Source of the DNA: an uncultured Collinsella sp.
Lineage (GTDB): Bacteria > Actinomycetota > Coriobacteriia > Coriobacteriales > Coriobacteriaceae
Assembly (NCBI GenBank): GCA_902478865.1
Contig: CABSNA010000050.1
Coordinates: 1-8,399, forward strand
Length of the DNA: 8,399 nt
Direction: 5' to 3'
A program made the translations under genes and the position numbers. Each line of letters starts with the position of its first letter. Position 1 is the first letter of the stretch. Shown piece after piece: positions 6,398 through 8,399 of this stretch. The notes under the pieces were generated by a model that saw only the letters and a program-made list of their open reading frames with translations, searched no databases and was not told where the DNA came from.

Positions 6398-6475
6398 CTA
6401 CTTATGTGGTGGAACTACCCTAACACGAACGGCGCGCGCTTCGTAAGCGTTGAGTTTGTGGAGATGCAGGGCACC
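6398..6475 (-). pseudogene. possible C-terminal remnant of a lost gene (glycosidase-like end)
   Basis: On the minus strand a frame ends with TAG at 6398-6400. Its last 25 codons give a protein-like tail (GALHLHKLNAYEARAVRVRV, then VPPHK). The L-x-x-Y-E-A-R-A-V-R-V pattern resembles the final beta strand of GH13 alpha-glucosidases and similar sugar hydrolases (L-x-P-Y-E-A-x-V-Y). The stop lies 17 bases before a strong terminator, normal spacing for a real gene end. Upstream the frame runs into the palindromic repeat at 6471-6596, so the rest of the gene seems to be gone. The stretch is short and the family call is weak. Confidence 0.3.
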
Positions 6476-6596
6476 AAAACCCCCGACCCCATAAGTTGCG
6501 GTGGAATACGGACTGTTTTGACCCTTTAAGCAACAATTCAGTCCCTATTTCACCGCAACTCATTTGGTGCAAAGTAACCTGTCCCCCTTGTACCAA
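6471..6596. repeat. nested palindromic repeat element abutting the ThrE-type stop codon
   Basis: Three inverted repeats are stacked. Arms 6492-6515 and 6539-6562 pair over 24 bases with three mismatches around a 23-base loop. GCACCAAA (6471-6478) is the exact complement of TTTGGTGC (6563-6570). TTGGTGCAA (6564-6572) pairs with TTGTACCAA (6588-6596) with one G-U in the plus-strand RNA. The element ends one base before the stop codon TAA (6597-6599) of the exporter gene. The architecture suggests a REP-like or MITE-like element spread by a RAYT or other transposase; none is encoded here. Confidence 0.65.
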
Positions 6597-8165
6597 TTAG
6601 CTGGTGTGGCGCCAGCGAGGGTCGGTGAGCGTACGCGCCACACCCAGTCCAACGGGCAGAAACGCTACGATGAGCACTGCGCGCACAAACCAGCCGAGCA
6701 TATTGACCGTGTCGAAGGTGCACATGTAATACATCGAGCGATACAGATACAAGCCCGGCACCATAATGACAATCGAAGGCACCGTGAGGGCGATGCGCGG
6801 GTAGGTGAGCTTGACTTCAGCCAAGCTTGCGAGCAGCCCCGATACCAGCGCGCCGATAAACGCTGCTGCCTCGGGAGGCATTCCCGTGCTGAGGCCCAGG
6901 AAGGGAATCATCGTCGGCGCATCGACAAGGGTCAGACGCAGGGTATTGGACACGGCGCCGATCAACCCAGCTGCCGCGGCCATCTTTACCGGGCTGTTGA
7001 ACATCACCGAGAAGCCGAATACGCCAACGAAGCTCATCACCACGCGCAGGAGCGTAAGGGCAAGCGGCGAAAGGCCCAGTGGGGCAAAGTCGTCCGGCGC
7101 CAGGCCAACACACTCGGCAACCATCCAACCTACGAGGGTCGCCATCACAATAATCGATACGGCATATGAAAGGCGCTCGATACCGCTTCGCATGTCGAGC
7201 TTAGCGATGTCGAGGCCTGCCGTAATGAGTGGAAAGCCGGGAATCACAAAGAGCATGGCGCCGATATAGCCTTCTTGGTGCGACATTGCCCCCGGTATGA
7301 CCTGGCCAAGGCCGAGCAATGCCAGCAGATACGAAACGCAAGCGAGCGCAACGCCGGTCGTCAGCGCGCTGAACTGACCAAGGCCTTGCTTGAGAATATG
7401 GGAGCGGGCAAAGTTGCCGACACCCGCGCCCACGAACGCGCAGGCCATCTCGATAGGGCCGCCGCCGAGCAAAAAGACGAAGGCGCCGCAAGCACAGGCT
7501 GCCGCAAGGCCCTGTTGCCAGGGAGAGTAATCAGGCTTTGAGCTCTCAACGGTCCTGAGCATCTCGTGATACTCGTGTACCGTGAAGCGACGACCATAGG
7601 TCTCGATTTCCTTGAGGAAACTCTCCATCATCCAAATGCGATGGGTATTGACTCCCGTTGTGGGCAGGCTGACAACCTCGTTAAAGCAGTGGCCATCTTC
7701 GATGCAAGTGCACTCAAACGACAGAAGACTCAGGTCGACGTGAATCGTGACGCCGAGTACGGCAGCAACACGATTCATGGTATCGCGCACGCGCCAGGCA
7801 CCTGTTCCGCTTGCCAGCATAAGCATGCCGGTGCGGCAGATGATGGATGACTTATCGGTGAGTGGCGCATCGACGGCAAGCTCATCGCCTGCCGTCACGA
7901 TCTGGTGCCAGTCAGTTTTCATATGGAGCGCGCCGGCACGAACGCCGTGGTGCATGGGGGCTCTCGAAAGCAGCGAGTCAAGGCGCGAAGGCTGTGGGGG
8001 CTCCGCTGATCCGACCTCGTCCTCGTCGGGCTCTTCATCAATAAGGTCGAAAGTATCGAGCGCCGCCGGCTCGCGACGGTCGATCAATTCCTCGTCCTCA
8101 TCATCAAAGTAGTTGAACTGATCGAGCATGTCCTCTTCGATTGCACGCTCGCTCGCGTCGTCCAT
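6597..8165 (-). CDS. threonine/serine exporter (ThrE) family protein, fused ThrE + ThrE_2 (DUF3815) type
   Basis: The 522-residue membrane protein resembles the ThrE family, whose Corynebacterium member exports threonine and serine. Residues 1-60 are a very acidic, probably disordered tail: 24 of the first 50 residues are Asp or Glu. Residues 105-205 form the family's cytoplasmic N-terminal domain, with GTGAWRVRDTMNRVAAVLGV (120-139) as the signature. About five membrane segments follow (218-235, 237-255, 265-290, 298-318, 335-352), including the conserved IPGFPLITAGLDIAK (308-322) followed by SGIERL. The second module (about 365-515) matches ThrE_2/DUF3815, with four to five membrane segments and VPSIVIMVPGLYLYRS (462-477). 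In many bacteria the two modules are separate proteins. A cysteine cluster C152-x-C154-x5-C160 with H159 lies in the cytoplasmic domain. The ATG at 8165 has an excellent ribosome site; an in-frame ATG at 8198 has none. The gene seems monocistronic. Substrate assignment rests on family only. Confidence 0.88.
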   Translation of the reverse strand: MDDASERAIEEDMLDQFNYFDDEDEELIDRREPAALDTFDLIDEEPDEDEVGSAEPPQPSRLDSLLSRAPMHHGVRAGALHMKTDWHQIVTAGDELAVDAPLTDKSSIICRTGMLMLASGTGAWRVRDTMNRVAAVLGVTIHVDLSLLSFECTCIEDGHCFNEVVSLPTTGVNTHRIWMMESFLKEIETYGRRFTVHEYHEMLRTVESSKPDYSPWQQGLAAACACGAFVFLLGGGPIEMACAFVGAGVGNFARSHILKQGLGQFSALTTGVALACVSYLLALLGLGQVIPGAMSHQEGYIGAMLFVIPGFPLITAGLDIAKLDMRSGIERLSYAVSIIVMATLVGWMVAECVGLAPDDFAPLGLSPLALTLLRVVMSFVGVFGFSVMFNSPVKMAAAAGLIGAVSNTLRLTLVDAPTMIPFLGLSTGMPPEAAAFIGALVSGLLASLAEVKLTYPRIALTVPSIVIMVPGLYLYRSMYYMCTFDTVNMLGWFVRAVLIVAFLPVGLGVARTLTDPRWRHTS

Positions 8166-8172
8166 CCCGGTG

Positions 8173-8182
8173 CTCCCTTCCT
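8173..8182 (-). promoter_or_regulatory. ribosome binding site of the ThrE-family gene
   Basis: AGGAAGGGAG on the minus strand ends 7 bases before the ATG at 8165. It decides the start: the in-frame ATG at 8198 and TTG at 8210 lack any such site. Confidence 0.8.
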
Positions 8183-8198
8183 GTCGACTAACCCCCAT

Positions 8199-8362
8199 CC
8201 TAGGCAGCAACGGCTAAAGGAAACATAAAAGAGACGACTGTCATGCGAGCCATGTGCGCAATATCCGTTGGGTAGTCGTTTAAGAACGTCCCCAATGACT
8301 ACATCGATGTATTGGCAACGTCAGCGAGCGGGCCGCATTTGAGACAAGGTGACGTGAAACGA
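8199..8362. other. upstream region of the ThrE-family gene with palindromes
   Basis: No gene is seen. A perfect 12-bp palindrome TACATCGATGTA (8300-8311) is flanked by further short complementary pairs: GTAGTC 8272-8277 with GACTAC 8297-8302, TTGGG 8268-8272 with CCCAA 8291-8295, and CCAA 8292-8295 with TTGG 8312-8315. These are mutually exclusive, so alternative folds or an operator are possible. No clear -35/-10 pair was identified, although the promoter of the exporter must lie here. Confidence 0.4.
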
Positions 8363-8391
8363 AAGGGCGCTGACCTTCTGGTCGCGCCCTT
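8363..8391 (-). terminator. intrinsic terminator of a minus-strand gene beyond the right edge
   Basis: Arms 8363-8375 and 8380-8391 form a 12-bp stem (AAGGGCGC, one bulged T, GACC; loop TTCT). On the minus strand the stem is followed by TTTCGTTTC, a broken T-run. It probably ends a gene lying to the right of the window and marks the exporter gene as a separate transcription unit. Confidence 0.65.
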
Positions 8392-8399
8392 GAAGTTGA

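Noticed and set aside
6471..6596. A CRISPR-like array
   Set aside because: The repeats are inverted and nested rather than direct and regularly spaced, and no cas genes are nearby.
8166..8210. A longer ThrE-type protein starting at 8198 or 8210
   Set aside because: Neither codon has a ribosome site, while the ATG at 8165 has a near-ideal one, and the added residues show no conservation pattern.

Overview
The window looks like the end of a contig from a high-GC, Gram-positive gut anaerobe of the Coriobacteriia type (Collinsella-like). This is inferred, not proven. The grounds are base composition, a ClpC start of Gram-positive type, a very large fused 2-hydroxyacyl-CoA dehydratase activase, a ThrE-type exporter, and an intergenic palindromic repeat of a style I associate with that group. 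All five recognisable genes lie on the minus strand, so transcription runs right to left.

The first 35 bases are not biological. They hold a Nextera (Tn5) sequencing adapter ending in the 19-bp mosaic end, so the contig terminates inside the first 38 codons of clpC. Moving right: the clpC leader contains a strong hairpin (181-210). Next comes a two-gene unit, a TetR-family regulator (343-1032) preceded by and overlapping a 1479-residue activase/dehydratase-like protein (1016-5455). Upstream of that protein are an extended -10 promoter and a perfect 21-bp palindrome (5505-5525), a strong candidate operator for the TetR protein. A very good intrinsic terminator (5543-5570) insulates this unit from a small DUF2798 membrane protein (5737-6285).

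The 311 bases between the DUF2798 gene and the next gene are a mosaic: a terminator hairpin (6330-6380), a probable C-terminal scrap of a lost gene (6398-6475), and nested palindromes (6471-6596) that stop exactly where the stop codon of the next gene begins. That gene is a fused ThrE-type threonine/serine exporter homologue (6597-8165) with a very acidic N-terminal tail. Its upstream region carries small palindromes and, at the right edge, the terminator of another minus-strand gene outside the window.

The most interesting system is the activase-TetR unit. One polypeptide carries two complete activase ATPase domains, a four-cysteine linker motif, and two dehydratase-like halves, each with a CFPA and an FGC cysteine motif. 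It may be a self-contained ATP-driven one-electron reductase, with both the activator dimer and the dehydratase heterodimer built in cis, under feedback control by its own downstream TetR repressor. The substrate cannot be read from this window.
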